Below, in pieces: positions 38,095-46,265 of a stretch of DNA of 64,000 nucleotides. How positions within the stretch are numbered: position 1 is the first letter of the stretch; the number at the start of each line of letters is the position of its first letter. The position numbers and the translations under genes are program-made. The notes beneath the pieces were generated by a model. That model searched no databases and was not told the DNA's origin. It was given only the letters and a program-made list of their open reading frames with translations. The stretch is from Caulobacter segnis ATCC 21756 (GTDB taxonomy: Bacteria > Pseudomonadota > Alphaproteobacteria > Caulobacterales > Caulobacteraceae): the NCBI RefSeq assembly GCF_000092285.1, contig NC_014100.1:1984001-2048000 (forward strand), read 5' to 3'.

Positions 38095-41000
38095 ATGAAG
38101 ACCATGCTGATTGCCTTGGCCGCGGCCATGGCCTTGACCGCCGGAGGTTCCGTCGAGGCATCCGAGAGTCGCTCGGCTTTCGTAGCGGCGCCGGCCGATC
38201 CGTCGGCGATCACCGTGCGCGGGCGCGGCGACGGGCGCAGCGACGACAGCGGGGCCCTACAGGAGGCCATCGACGCGGCCGCCAAGCCCGGCGGCGGGCT
38301 CGTCTTCCTGCCCTCCGGCCGCTACCGTATCTCGCGGACGCTGTTCCTGTGGCCGGGGGTTCGGTTGTTTGGCGTCGGCGCCACGCGGCCCGTGATCGTG
38401 CTCGGCGACGCGACACCTGGCTTCCAAAAGGGCGTCGCCAACATGGTGATCGTGGCCGGCGCAAAGCCCGACCCGGCGCGCCGGGTTCCGTTCCCGCCGC
38501 CGGGCAGCGTGCCGTTCAACAAGGACGTGCCCGACGCCAATTCCGGCACCTTCTACACCGCGATGAGCAATGTCGATTTCGAGATCGGCAAGGGCAATCC
38601 GGCGGCGACGGCGATCCGCTTCCACGCGGCCCAGCACGCTTTCCTCAGCCACATGCGCTTCGACATCGGCTCGGGCCTGGCGGCGCTCTATCAGATCGGC
38701 AACGAGGCCGAGGACCTGCACTTCAAGGGCGGTCGCTACGGCATCCTCACCGAGAAGCCTTCGCCGGCCTGGGGCTTCGTGCTGCTCGACTCCACCTTCG
38801 AAGGCCAGCGCGACGCGGCGATCCGCGAGCATGAGGCGGGCCTGACCCTGGTCAATGTGACGATGCGCGACACGCCGGTCGGCATCGAGATCGATCGTGG
38901 CTATGGCGAGTGGCTGTGGGGCAAGAACGTCCGCTTCGAGAACGTCTCGAAGGCCGGCGTGGTCATTTCCAATGAAGGCAATGTCTACACCCAGGTCGGC
39001 TTCGAGAACGCGGTCGCCAAGAATACGCCGGTGTTCGCCCGCTTCCGCGACAGCGGCAAGACGGTGGCGGGGAAGGGGAGCGCTTATCGCGTCTCGGCCT
39101 TCAACTATGGCCTGACCGTGCCGGGGCTGGGTCGCGTGGGCGAGTATCGAACGACCTTCGACGCCGAAGCGCTGAAGGCCTACCCCGCGCCGCTCTCGCC
39201 GGCGATCCGCGACCTGCCGCCGATGTCGGCGTGGACCAGCGTTCGTGATCTCGGCGCCAAGGGAGATAATGCGACGAACGACACCGCCGCCATCCAGAAG
39301 GCGATCGACAGTCACCAGGTGATCTATTTCCCGACCGGCTTCTACCGGGTCACCGACACGCTCAAGCTGCGGCCGGACAGTGTTCTGATCGGCCTGCATC
39401 CCAGCCTGACCCAGATCGTCCTGCCGCACGGAACGCCAGCGTTCCAGGGCGTGGGCGAGCCCAAGGCGCTGGTCGAGTCCGGCAAGGGCGGCGAGAATAT
39501 CGTCTCAGGGCTTGGACTTTACACCGACGGCCAGAACCCCCGCGCCACGGCGCTGCTGTGGACGGCGGGCGAGCGCTCGATGGTCAATGACGTCAAGTTC
39601 CAGGGCGGTCACGGCACGAACCTCTACGACGGCTCACGCTTCAATCCCTACAACGCTAACGCTTCCGCCGATCCGGACACCGCCAAGCGCTGGGGCGGGC
39701 AGTATCCGAGCCTGTGGGTGACCAATGGCGGCGGCGGGACCTTCGCCAATGTCTGGAGCCCCAACACCTACGCCTATTCCGGCATCTACGTCTCCGACAC
39801 CAAGACGCCCGGCTACGTCTACCAGGCTTCGGTCGAGCACCATCTCCGTTCGGAAATCAGCCTGAACCGCGTTTCCAACTGGGAGTTCCTGGCGCCCCAG
39901 ACCGAGGAAGAGGCGGGCGAGGGCGAGGACACCGTGTCGCTCGAGATCCGTGACTCCAGCAACATCCTGCTGGCCAACTATCATGGCTATCGCGTCACCC
40001 GGACGCGGCGGCCGGTTTCCGCGGCGGTGAAGATCTACAACTCGCACGACATCCGCTTCCGCAACGTCGCGGTGAACGGCGAGAGCGGCTTCTCCACGTG
40101 CGACGAGGGCGGCTGCGCGACCTTCCTGCGCCTGACCAAGTATCCCTATGAAAACGCGATCGAGGACGTCACCAGCGGTCTTCAGGTCCGCGAGCGTCAG
40201 TTCGCGGTGCTGGACATCGGCAAGGAGGTGAAGGCGCCCGCTCCATCAGTGTTTCCGGCCAGCGCTCGCGTCGACAAACTGGCCGACGGGTTCTTCTCGG
40301 CGGGCGGCGGCACGGTCGACGCGGCCGGCGTGTTCTATTTCACGGACCGCCGGAACCAGCGCATCTACAGCTGGTCGCCCGAGCGCAAGCTATCGATCGT
40401 TCGGGATAACACGTTGGACCCGATCAACCTTGCGGTCGACGGCTCGGGAAACCTGCTGGTGTTGTCATCCGATGGCCGTAACGGGTCGGTCTACAGCTTC
40501 AAGCCGGGCGCTCCCGACACCGACGTGACCGTGATCTCCGCGACTGCAGTCGGAGGACGCCCCGACGCGGCCAAGGTCTTGCCCGTCAACTGGTGGGTCA
40601 ACGGAGAGTTCAAGGACCAGATCGATCCGGACACGTATCAGTTCGCGACGCTGGCCGAGCTGTTCGCTCGCGAGACGGCCGCTCCGCCGGCTCGGGAGTA
40701 TGTGTCGCCGGACGGAAGCCTCGCGCTGCCGGCCTATCGCGTCTTCCAGCAAGGACCTTCCGACCATCGTGGCCTGCGTTTCTCGCACGCCCTCGACACC
40801 TATGGCTTCACGACGGCCAAGCCCGGGCAGCGCGTGTTCATCGCCAATAGCTCGGAAAACAAGACCTACAGCGGCCAGGTCGACGCGCGCGGCGCGATCA
40901 CCGACCTGAAGGTCTTCGCCAATCGTGGCGGCGAGAGCGTCGCCACCGACGCCGAGGGGCGGGTCTATGTCGCCAATGGCCAAGTGTTCGTTTACGGGAA

Positions 41001-41127
41001 TGATGGCCGCGAGCTTGGTCGGATCGACGTGCCCGAAAGACCTCTGCAATTGGTCTTTGGCGGCGCGGACAAGCGGACGCTTTTCGTGCTGACGCACCAT
41101 GCGCTTTACGCCGTACGAGGAGACTGA
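38095..41127 (+). CDS. Secreted GH55/pectate-lyase-3-like beta-helix protein with C-terminal propeller, copy 2
   Basis: 1010 residues with signal MKTMLIALAAAMALTAGGSVEA and a GGGGAGGG ribosome site. It is colinear with the preceding gene over its whole length. Nearly identical stretches include VGIEIDRGY with LWGKNVRFENVSKA, FARFRDSGKTVAGKG, GGGGTFANVWSPNTYA, and VLPVNWWVNGEFKDQ in the propeller part. The two beta-helix starts are GRGDGRSDDSGALQEAIDAA and GAKGDNATNDTAAIQKAIDS. Divergence is concentrated in loops such as that around residues 505-525, suggesting related but different substrate preferences. The pair arose by tandem duplication (inference). Confidence 0.85.
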   Translation: MKTMLIALAAAMALTAGGSVEASESRSAFVAAPADPSAITVRGRGDGRSDDSGALQEAIDAAAKPGGGLVFLPSGRYRISRTLFLWPGVRLFGVGATRPVIVLGDATPGFQKGVANMVIVAGAKPDPARRVPFPPPGSVPFNKDVPDANSGTFYTAMSNVDFEIGKGNPAATAIRFHAAQHAFLSHMRFDIGSGLAALYQIGNEAEDLHFKGGRYGILTEKPSPAWGFVLLDSTFEGQRDAAIREHEAGLTLVNVTMRDTPVGIEIDRGYGEWLWGKNVRFENVSKAGVVISNEGNVYTQVGFENAVAKNTPVFARFRDSGKTVAGKGSAYRVSAFNYGLTVPGLGRVGEYRTTFDAEALKAYPAPLSPAIRDLPPMSAWTSVRDLGAKGDNATNDTAAIQKAIDSHQVIYFPTGFYRVTDTLKLRPDSVLIGLHPSLTQIVLPHGTPAFQGVGEPKALVESGKGGENIVSGLGLYTDGQNPRATALLWTAGERSMVNDVKFQGGHGTNLYDGSRFNPYNANASADPDTAKRWGGQYPSLWVTNGGGGTFANVWSPNTYAYSGIYVSDTKTPGYVYQASVEHHLRSEISLNRVSNWEFLAPQTEEEAGEGEDTVSLEIRDSSNILLANYHGYRVTRTRRPVSAAVKIYNSHDIRFRNVAVNGESGFSTCDEGGCATFLRLTKYPYENAIEDVTSGLQVRERQFAVLDIGKEVKAPAPSVFPASARVDKLADGFFSAGGGTVDAAGVFYFTDRRNQRIYSWSPERKLSIVRDNTLDPINLAVDGSGNLLVLSSDGRNGSVYSFKPGAPDTDVTVISATAVGGRPDAAKVLPVNWWVNGEFKDQIDPDTYQFATLAELFARETAAPPAREYVSPDGSLALPAYRVFQQGPSDHRGLRFSHALDTYGFTTAKPGQRVFIANSSENKTYSGQVDARGAITDLKVFANRGGESVATDAEGRVYVANGQVFVYGNDGRELGRIDVPERPLQLVFGGADKRTLFVLTHHALYAVRGD

Positions 41128-41157
41128 GGCGCTTGGCTCGCGGGCGTTCGCCGCCGC

Positions 41158-41227
41158 CTACGACCATGGTCTAATAGTTCGTTTTTTGCAGCTCTGACAC
41201 AGTCCTTCCAGGCCATCGACGATGGTC
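41158..41227. promoter_or_regulatory. Operator-like palindromes before the TonB receptor
   Basis: CTACGACCATGGTCT (41158-41172) is identical to 34994-35008 and holds the palindrome GACCATGGTC (41162-41171). A second copy with one mismatch, GACGATGGTC, lies at 41218-41227, 56 bases further on. Two sites flanking the probable promoter before ATG 41253 suit looping or cooperative repression. This also indicates the receptor has its own promoter in addition to any read-through. Confidence 0.6.
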
Positions 41228-41252
41228 AAAAGAAAATTGGGAGGGTTGTAGG

Positions 41253-44243
41253 ATGAGTGCTGTCGGTAGCACGCGAGGGGGATCGTCCTTTTTGAGCGCG
41301 TTGCTCGCAACGAGCGCGTTCGCGACGATCGTGGCGGGCGGGGCCGCCCATGCTCAGGCGGCGCAGACGCCGCCGTCTCCAGGCTCTGACGATTCCGTCG
41401 TCACCGAGATCATCGTCACCGGGTCGCGCATCCGGTCCGAGGGCTTCACCGCGCCGACCCCGACCCAGATGCTGGGTACGGCGGACCTGGAACGCGCCGC
41501 TCAGCCGAACATCTTCACCGCCATCACCCAACTACCCTCGCTGCAAGGGTCCAGCGGCGCGACGACCGGCACCTTCAGCACGTCGAGCGGGCAGCAGGGT
41601 CTGTCTTCGTTCTCGCTGCGGGGCCTTGGCACGATCCGCACCCTGACGCTGCTGGATGGCCAGCGAGTGGTGCCGGCGAACGTCACCGGCGTTCCCGATA
41701 TCAGCCTGTTCCCCCAGCTCCTGGTCGAGCGGGTCGACGTCGTCACCGGCGGCGCCTCGGCCTCGTACGGCTCGGACGCTGTCGGCGGCGTGGTGAACTT
41801 CATCACCAACAAGAAGTTCGTGGGCCTCAAGGCCAACGTCATGACCGGCGTCACGACCTATGGCGACAACCACCAATGGTTGGCCCAGGTCGCCGCCGGC
41901 AAGAACTTCATGGATGACCGTCTGCACGTGCAGGTCAGCGGCGAGTACGACTGGGAAGAGGGCGTCCCGGCGGGCGGCTTCGGCGAGGACGCGCCGGGTA
42001 GCCGTGACTGGTACACGACCGCCACGCTCGTCAATCGTGGGATCACCAACGACGGTTCGCCCCAGTATCTCTATCGCGAGCACGCCCAGGCCTATCAGTA
42101 CACCAAGTACGGCCTGATCAGCTCGGGCCCGCTGCAAGGCACGGCTTTCGACATCAGCGGCAATCCGTTCCAGTTCCAGTACGGCGGCGGCGGCGTGCCG
42201 TCCAAGGCCGCTAACGGCGCGGTCAGCGGCTGCTATACGAACGGCGGTTTCTGCGTCGGCGGCGATCTGTCCGGCAATGTTGGCGTCGGCACTTCGCTGC
42301 AGTCGCGTATCAAGCGCCTGAATACCTACACCCGCGTGGGCTTCGATCTCGACGCCAACAACGAGATCTACGCCACCTTCAACGCCGCTCGCGTGGAGAG
42401 CAGCAATCAGCCCAACCCGGGCGCGGCGACAACCGGCCTGACGATGTCGTGCTCGAACCCGTATCTACCGGCTTCGGTGGTCGCGGCCTGCGCCGCGAAT
42501 GGCATCACGACCTTCACCTTCGGCACGAGCAATGCGCTGCTGCCGCGGAACATCTCGGTCCACCCGACGCGGACCCAATATCGTGGCGTGATCGGCGCCG
42601 ATGGCAAGTTCAGCGCTCTGGGCACGGAATGGCGCTACGACGCCTATTTCGAGCACGGCGAGAACACGACGAACATCCACGTCAACGACATCCTGCTGAC
42701 GCCGCGCTATCGGGCCGCGGTTCAGGCGACGCTTGTCAATGGTCAGATCGTCTGCGCCGACCCGGTCGCCCGCGCCAACGGCTGCGTGCCCATCAACATC
42801 TTCGGCGGGCAGCGTCCGAGCGACGCCGCCCTGGCCTATATCACCCCCAAGAACGGCCCCTATCAGCACTCCGTGCAGAAGCAGGACGTCGCCAGCATCA
42901 ACTTCAGCGGCGAGCCCTTTGCGTTGCCGGCCGGGCCGGTCTCGCTGGCGTTCGGCGGCGAGTGGCGCAAGGAGCAGTACCACGTCCAAGGCGACCCCTA
43001 CGGCGACGGCAACACGGACTCTCCGAACACCGCCGACTATCCGGCCGATCCGATCCTGAATGCCGCGGGCGCCAACTGGTTCGCCGGCAACTACCACTCG
43101 GGCGCGGGCAAGTATTCGGTGAAGGAAGCCTATGCCGAAGTGAACCTGCCGCTGGTCAATTCCGATGCGGTGGGCAGGGCCAACCTCAACATGGCCGGTC
43201 GCTGGACCGACTACAGCACCTCCGGCACGGTCTACACGTGGAAGATTGGCGCGACCTGGGACACGCCGATCGACGGCGTCCGCCTGCGGGCCGTCACCTC
43301 GCGTGACGTCCGCGCGCCGAACCTGTCGGAGCTGTTCGCCGCGCCGGTGACCACAACGTTGCCGAACTTCACCATTCCGTCGAACGGCAAGCCTCCGGCT
43401 GGTCAGCCGTCCAGTGGTTCGCTGACCGTGCTGCAGAATGTCGTGGGCAACCCGGACCTGAAGCCGGAAATCGCCAAGAACGTCACCATCGGCGCGGTGC
43501 TCTCGAACCCGCAATGGCTGCCGGGCTTCAGCGTCTCGGTCGACTGGTACAACATCGTCCTCAACGGCGGCATCTCCAGCCTGGGCGCTCAGCAGATCGT
43601 CAACTTCTGCTATGCGGGCCTCACCCAGTTCTGCGGCGCCTTCAACCTCAATCCGCCGTCGGCCTTCGTCAATTCGCAGACGTTCAATCTGGCGTCTATC
43701 AAGACCAGCGGCTTTGATATCGAGAGCAGCTACCGCTTTGAGCTGCCCAGCGTTCCGGGCCGCTTCACGATCCGCGGCCTGGCCACCAACGTCCACAAGT
43801 TCGTGACCAACCCCGGCATTCCCGGCGCGGTCGCTGTCGACTCGGCCGGCCAGAACTCGGGCGCGACGCCGGACTGGAAGGTCCTGGCCGTTCAGTCGTG
43901 GGATAACGACCGCTTCGCCATCAGCGTTCAGGAGCGCTGGTTCAGCGACGGCCGGTTCGGCGGCACCACGACCGAGTACGTCGAGTGCAAGCCCGGCAGC
44001 TGCCCCGTCTCGACCGGCAGCCGGCCGACCATCGACTACAACCACATGAGCGGCGCGACCTATGTCGACGTCAGCGCCTCGTACAAGTTCGGCAACGGCC
44101 TGCAGCTCTACGGCAAGGTCGACAACCTGCTGGACCGCGATCCGACCCCGTCGCCGCAGACCAACACGGGCCTCGATGCGAACCCGGCGCTCTACGATCT
44201 GCTGGGCCGCTTCTACCACTTGGGTCTCCGCTACAGCTTCTAG
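41253..44243 (+). CDS. TonB-dependent receptor of the glycan-utilisation cluster
   Basis: 996 residues. The signal ends near GAAHAQA. VVTEIIVTGSRIRSEGFTAP is the TonB-box/plug start typical of the large Caulobacter/Xanthomonas carbohydrate receptors. Plug blocks SLRGLGTIRTLTLLDGQRVV and LVERVDVVTGGASASYGSDA are present, and the barrel ends LGLRYSF. There is no STN domain. It likely carries oligosaccharides released outside the cell, or partly degraded polymer, into the periplasm, where the two beta-helix enzymes could act. A GGGAGG ribosome site and the shared palindrome lie upstream, and a terminator follows. Confidence 0.95.
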   Translation: MSAVGSTRGGSSFLSALLATSAFATIVAGGAAHAQAAQTPPSPGSDDSVVTEIIVTGSRIRSEGFTAPTPTQMLGTADLERAAQPNIFTAITQLPSLQGSSGATTGTFSTSSGQQGLSSFSLRGLGTIRTLTLLDGQRVVPANVTGVPDISLFPQLLVERVDVVTGGASASYGSDAVGGVVNFITNKKFVGLKANVMTGVTTYGDNHQWLAQVAAGKNFMDDRLHVQVSGEYDWEEGVPAGGFGEDAPGSRDWYTTATLVNRGITNDGSPQYLYREHAQAYQYTKYGLISSGPLQGTAFDISGNPFQFQYGGGGVPSKAANGAVSGCYTNGGFCVGGDLSGNVGVGTSLQSRIKRLNTYTRVGFDLDANNEIYATFNAARVESSNQPNPGAATTGLTMSCSNPYLPASVVAACAANGITTFTFGTSNALLPRNISVHPTRTQYRGVIGADGKFSALGTEWRYDAYFEHGENTTNIHVNDILLTPRYRAAVQATLVNGQIVCADPVARANGCVPINIFGGQRPSDAALAYITPKNGPYQHSVQKQDVASINFSGEPFALPAGPVSLAFGGEWRKEQYHVQGDPYGDGNTDSPNTADYPADPILNAAGANWFAGNYHSGAGKYSVKEAYAEVNLPLVNSDAVGRANLNMAGRWTDYSTSGTVYTWKIGATWDTPIDGVRLRAVTSRDVRAPNLSELFAAPVTTTLPNFTIPSNGKPPAGQPSSGSLTVLQNVVGNPDLKPEIAKNVTIGAVLSNPQWLPGFSVSVDWYNIVLNGGISSLGAQQIVNFCYAGLTQFCGAFNLNPPSAFVNSQTFNLASIKTSGFDIESSYRFELPSVPGRFTIRGLATNVHKFVTNPGIPGAVAVDSAGQNSGATPDWKVLAVQSWDNDRFAISVQERWFSDGRFGGTTTEYVECKPGSCPVSTGSRPTIDYNHMSGATYVDVSASYKFGNGLQLYGKVDNLLDRDPTPSPQTNTGLDANPALYDLLGRFYHLGLRYSF

Positions 44244-44283
44244 GCCTTTCGCAGCCGCTGTTTACCTCCCCCCTGGGCGGCGC

Positions 44284-44337
44284 CGCCCGGGTCTTGTGTC
44301 CGCCTTCGGCGGAAGCAGGACCCGGGCGTTTTCTTTT
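44284..44337 (+). terminator. Intrinsic terminator with branched stem after the TonB receptor
   Basis: CGCCCGGGTC (44284-44293) pairs perfectly with GACCCGGGCG (44319-44328). Between them is a second hairpin, TCCGCC-TTC-GGCGGA (44299-44313). TTTTCTTTT follows at 44329-44337. The receptor transcript should end here. Confidence 0.9.
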
Positions 44338-44483
44338 GATCGCGACATTGGCGACGAAGGCAACGGGCGCCCCCGCGCCCGAAGCGCGAGGGGCGTGCAG
44401 GCCATCCAAGTCCGATGAACCGTTTATGGCTGCGCTTCGTTGTAGAGCCGGCCGAGAGGTTCGGCCGACTAGGGGGCGGTTGC

Positions 44484-46265
44484 GTGACGCTGCAGCAGGG
44501 ACTTTCATTCGGCTTGATCGGGGCGACGGTGCTCTGCTTTCTGTGGGGGCGTTGGCGCTACGATCTGATCGCGCTGGGCGCCCTGGCGGTGGGCGTGGTG
44601 ACCGGCCTGATCCCGGTGAAATCGGCCTTCGACGGCTTTTCCAACGACATCGTCGTGATCATCGCCAGCGCGCTGGTGCTCAGCGCGGCCGTTTCCCGTT
44701 CCGGGCTTGTCGATCGTTTGATGGCGCCGCTGCTTCCGCGTCTTGTCAGTGAGCGCAGCCAGGTTCCGGTGCTCGTCACGGTGACCACGCTGTTGTCGAT
44801 GATGACCAAGAACGTCGGCGCTTTGGCCTTGATGATGCCGTCGGCTTTGCAGATCGCCAAGCGGACGGGCGTCTCGCCGGGGCGTCTCCTGATGCCGATG
44901 TCGTTTGGATCGCTGGTCGGCGGCTTGGCGGTGCTGGTGGGCACGTCGCCGAACATCATCGTCTCGGAAGTCCGGGGGCGCGCGCTGGGCGAGCCCTTCC
45001 GCATGTTCGACTTCATGCCGGTGGGGGGGAGCCTCGCCGTGCTCACGATTATCTATTTGGCCGTGGCCTACCGCTTGCTGCCCAAGCACAGAACGGCGGC
45101 GATTGACGTGGATGCGGCCTTGGCCGCGAACGCCTATGTCACGGAGGTAGAAGCGCCGGAAGGTTGGCGTTTCGCAAGCGGAAGGGTCGCCGATCTTCGC
45201 GCCGCCGCCGAAGGGGCCGTGAGCGTGGTGGCGATCCTGCGGGGTCGCAAGCGGATGGCCTCGCCCCACGCCAACCGCCGCATCCTGCCGGGAGACCAGC
45301 TTTTGCTGGAGGGCGAGCAGCAGGCGCTCAACGAACTGATCGTCAAGGCGGGTCTCAAATTGACCGACGCCGACCGGCCCGTCGTCATGAACGAGCCCAC
45401 CGAAGAGGTCCGGGTCGTCGAGGCCGTTATCGGCGCGGAATCCGACCTGATCGGCCATACGGCGCGCAGTCTGAAGCTGAACGAAGCTCACGGCGTCAAT
45501 CTGCTGGGCGTCAGCCGCAGCGGCTATCGGATGGCCGGACGACTGGCCACGGTGCGCCTGAAGGCCGGAGATATCCTGGTCCTGCAGGGGGCGGAGCAAC
45601 AGCTGCCGCTGGCCCTATCCGCCTTGGGATGTCTGCCGCTGGCGGAACGCGAAGTGCGCCTGGGCGGCGCTCGTCATATCTTGCTGCCGACGGGTATCCT
45701 GATCGTGGCCATGCTCCTGGTCGCGTTTGGCGTTCTGCCGGCGGCGGTTGGCTTCTTCGGCGCGGCGGTGCTCGTGATCGCGACCGGCGCCTTGCGTATG
45801 CGTGAAGCTTACGCCGCGCTCGAAGGGCCGGTGCTCGTGCTTGTCGCGGCCATGATCCCGGTCAGTGACACGGTCCAGTCCACCGGCGGCGCCGATCTGA
45901 TCGCGGGCTGGCTGTCGGGCGCGTTTCATGGTCTTCCGCCACTGGTGACCCTGACCGCGATGATGGCCGTGGCGATGGCGGCGACGCCGTTCCTCAACAA
46001 CGCCGCCACGGTGCTGATCGTCGCGCCGATCGGGATGGGATTGGCCGAGCGCCTAGGGCTCAGTCCGGACCCCTTCCTGATGGCGGTGGCGGTCGGCGCG
46101 GGCTGCGATTTCCTCACGCCGATCGGGCACCAGTGCAACACCCTCGTCCTGGCGCCGGGCGGCTACAGGTTCGGCGACTACGCCCGCCTTGGCGCACCGC
46201 TGACCGTGATGATCCTGGTGGTGGCGCCAGCGCTCATCGCATTCTTCTGGCCGTTCGTGCGCTGA
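44484..46265 (+). CDS. SLC13/DASS-type permease with two TrkA-C (RCK-C) domains
   Basis: 593 residues from GTG 44484, preceded by AGGGGGCGG; an earlier ATG at 44415 lacks a ribosome site and adds a non-helical leader. N-terminal helices (about 4-180) include SAFDGFSNDIVVIIASALVL, TKNVGALALMMPSAL and VGTSPNIIVSEVRG, the SLC13 clamshell motif. Residues about 210-385 hold two TrkA-C regulatory folds (RRILPGDQLLLEGE and RLATVRLKAGDILVLQG). The second helix set has PFLNNAATVLIVAPIGMG and TPIGHQCNTLVLAPGGY, the SNT-type substrate motifs. Proteins of this form transport anions such as sulfate, citrate, dicarboxylates or arsenite-like oxyanions with Na+; the substrate cannot be fixed. It converges with the wzc-like gene with no gap. 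Confidence 0.9.
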   Translation: MTLQQGLSFGLIGATVLCFLWGRWRYDLIALGALAVGVVTGLIPVKSAFDGFSNDIVVIIASALVLSAAVSRSGLVDRLMAPLLPRLVSERSQVPVLVTVTTLLSMMTKNVGALALMMPSALQIAKRTGVSPGRLLMPMSFGSLVGGLAVLVGTSPNIIVSEVRGRALGEPFRMFDFMPVGGSLAVLTIIYLAVAYRLLPKHRTAAIDVDAALAANAYVTEVEAPEGWRFASGRVADLRAAAEGAVSVVAILRGRKRMASPHANRRILPGDQLLLEGEQQALNELIVKAGLKLTDADRPVVMNEPTEEVRVVEAVIGAESDLIGHTARSLKLNEAHGVNLLGVSRSGYRMAGRLATVRLKAGDILVLQGAEQQLPLALSALGCLPLAEREVRLGGARHILLPTGILIVAMLLVAFGVLPAAVGFFGAAVLVIATGALRMREAYAALEGPVLVLVAAMIPVSDTVQSTGGADLIAGWLSGAFHGLPPLVTLTAMMAVAMAATPFLNNAATVLIVAPIGMGLAERLGLSPDPFLMAVAVGAGCDFLTPIGHQCNTLVLAPGGYRFGDYARLGAPLTVMILVVAPALIAFFWPFVR

